A stretch of 6,792 nucleotides of DNA, taken from the NCBI GenBank assembly GCA_913030785.1, contig CAJWER010000165.1, positions 1 through 6,792 on the forward strand, written 5' to 3'. Position numbers and translations under genes: made by a program. This DNA comes from an uncultured Chloroflexota bacterium. GTDB taxonomy: Bacteria; Chloroflexota; Dehalococcoidia; Lucifugimonadales; CAJWER01. Within the stretch, counting starts at the first letter, position 1; each line of letters opens with the position of its first letter. The notes beneath the pieces were generated by a model that ran no database searches, was not told the DNA's origin, and saw only the letters and a list, made by a program, of their open reading frames with translations. This document shows, piece by piece, positions 6,127 through 6,792 of the stretch.

Positions 6127-6792
6127 TTGGACTTTGTAGGCAAGCGAAACTGGTTTTTTTTGCTATCACTGCTGGTGATCGTGCCGGGCATTGTATTCTT
6201 GTTGATCGCACCGGGGCTGAAGCCTGGCATCGACTTCACCGGCGGATCGACGACGGCGATAGAGTTTCAGGCGGAAGTCGATCAGGCTGACCTCAGAGAG
6301 GAACTGACCCAGGCCGGTTATCCGGACTCGATCGTTCAAAAGCTTGAGGAACGGACCTTCTTCATTCGGACAAAGGAGCTATCGGAAGAGGTTAAGGACG
6401 CTCTCGTCGCGGCGCTCGAAAGCAACCTCTCGCCGGACGGTCTTGTAGTGCTATCGTTCGACCTGGTATCACCGATCGTAGCATCGGAGACGGTGGTAAG
6501 CGCGATATGGGCGGTTCTGGCCGCTGCGGTGGGCATTTTTCTGTACGTCTGGTGGGCTTTCCGCAACGTGCCCAGCCCGTTTCGTTACGGCACAGCCGCC
6601 ATCGTAGCGTTGCTGCATGATGCAATGATTGTCGTTGGCATTTTCGCCATTCTTGGGGTGGTGGCTGACGTCGAGGTCAACACGATGTTCCTAATCGCGC
6701 TGTTAACCGTGATTGGCTATAGCGTCAATGACACTATCGTTGTGTTCGACAGACTTCGCGAGAACGTTCTTCTCTACCCGAACCGGGCGCTT
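6127..6792 (+). CDS. secF: Protein translocase subunit SecF, 3' end beyond the window
   Basis: The first 222 residues of SecF, partner of SecD in the export motor, run in frame to the window edge. It starts with an anchor (about 9-28), then GIDFTGGS (34-41), an extracytoplasmic P4 segment (about 42-120), and membrane helices from 121 on. ALLHDAMIVVGIF (161-173) and IGYSVNDTIVVFDRLREN (196-213) are the conserved SecF membrane motifs, the latter matching VDANILIFER in SecD. The start is TTG at 6127 with AGGAG at 6115-6119 seven bases before it. The N-terminus MDFVGKRNWFF is typical. It lies 35 bases after secD, so separate secD and secF genes are cotranscribed. A run of eight T (6154-6161) falls in codons 10-12 with the frame intact. 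About 80-100 residues are probably missing at the right edge. Confidence 0.95.
   Translation, partial: MDFVGKRNWFFLLSLLVIVPGIVFLLIAPGLKPGIDFTGGSTTAIEFQAEVDQADLREELTQAGYPDSIVQKLEERTFFIRTKELSEEVKDALVAALESNLSPDGLVVLSFDLVSPIVASETVVSAIWAVLAAAVGIFLYVWWAFRNVPSPFRYGTAAIVALLHDAMIVVGIFAILGVVADVEVNTMFLIALLTVIGYSVNDTIVVFDRLRENVLLYPNRAL

Overview
The window looks like ordinary bacterial chromosome, moderately GC-rich and densely packed. It holds six genes in two divergently transcribed units. The genes are phosphate uptake (pit with its PhoU-like DUF47 partner), peptide deformylase, a tRNA nucleotidyltransferase with an HD domain, and the Sec translocon motor subunits SecD and SecF. I see no mobile element, CRISPR array, tRNA or rRNA. 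The gene set is universal, so taxonomy is uncertain. Separate secD and secF genes, frequent TTG/GTG starts and the DUF47-pit pair would fit a Chloroflexota (Dehalococcoidia/SAR202-like) genome, but this is an impression and not a demonstrated placement.

Left edge (1-128): no gene. This stretch carries two GAAC-N4-GTTC-like half-palindromic sites arranged as an inverted pair around a leftward TTGACA box. It looks like a repressor-controlled, possibly SOS/LexA-type, promoter for a gene lying beyond base 1.

Leftward unit (2068 down to 129): a leftward promoter (TTGACA, 17 bp, extended -10 TGC-TAAGCT) is followed by about 115 nt of potentially structured RNA. That RNA ends in a perfect palindrome plus a nine-T intrinsic terminator. 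Then comes an untranslated stretch with no clear second promoter, and then the DUF47 gene and pit. The layout suggests either a premature-termination leader (attenuator or riboswitch-like) controlling phosphate uptake, or a free-standing small RNA.

Rightward unit (2118 to beyond 6792): a sigma70-type promoter with a consensus TATAAT drives def, cca, secD and secF. The genes are tightly coupled. A five-codon mini-ORF bridges def and cca through TGATG and ATGA overlaps, cca and secD overlap by 8 nt, and secF follows secD after 35 nt with its own strong ribosome binding site. secF is cut by the window end. The products act at N-terminal formyl removal, tRNA 3'-end synthesis and membrane export, so the unit is a housekeeping protein-biogenesis cluster.

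The two points most worth follow-up are the terminator-bearing leader upstream of DUF47-pit and an apparent internal duplication in the extracytoplasmic P1 domain of SecD.
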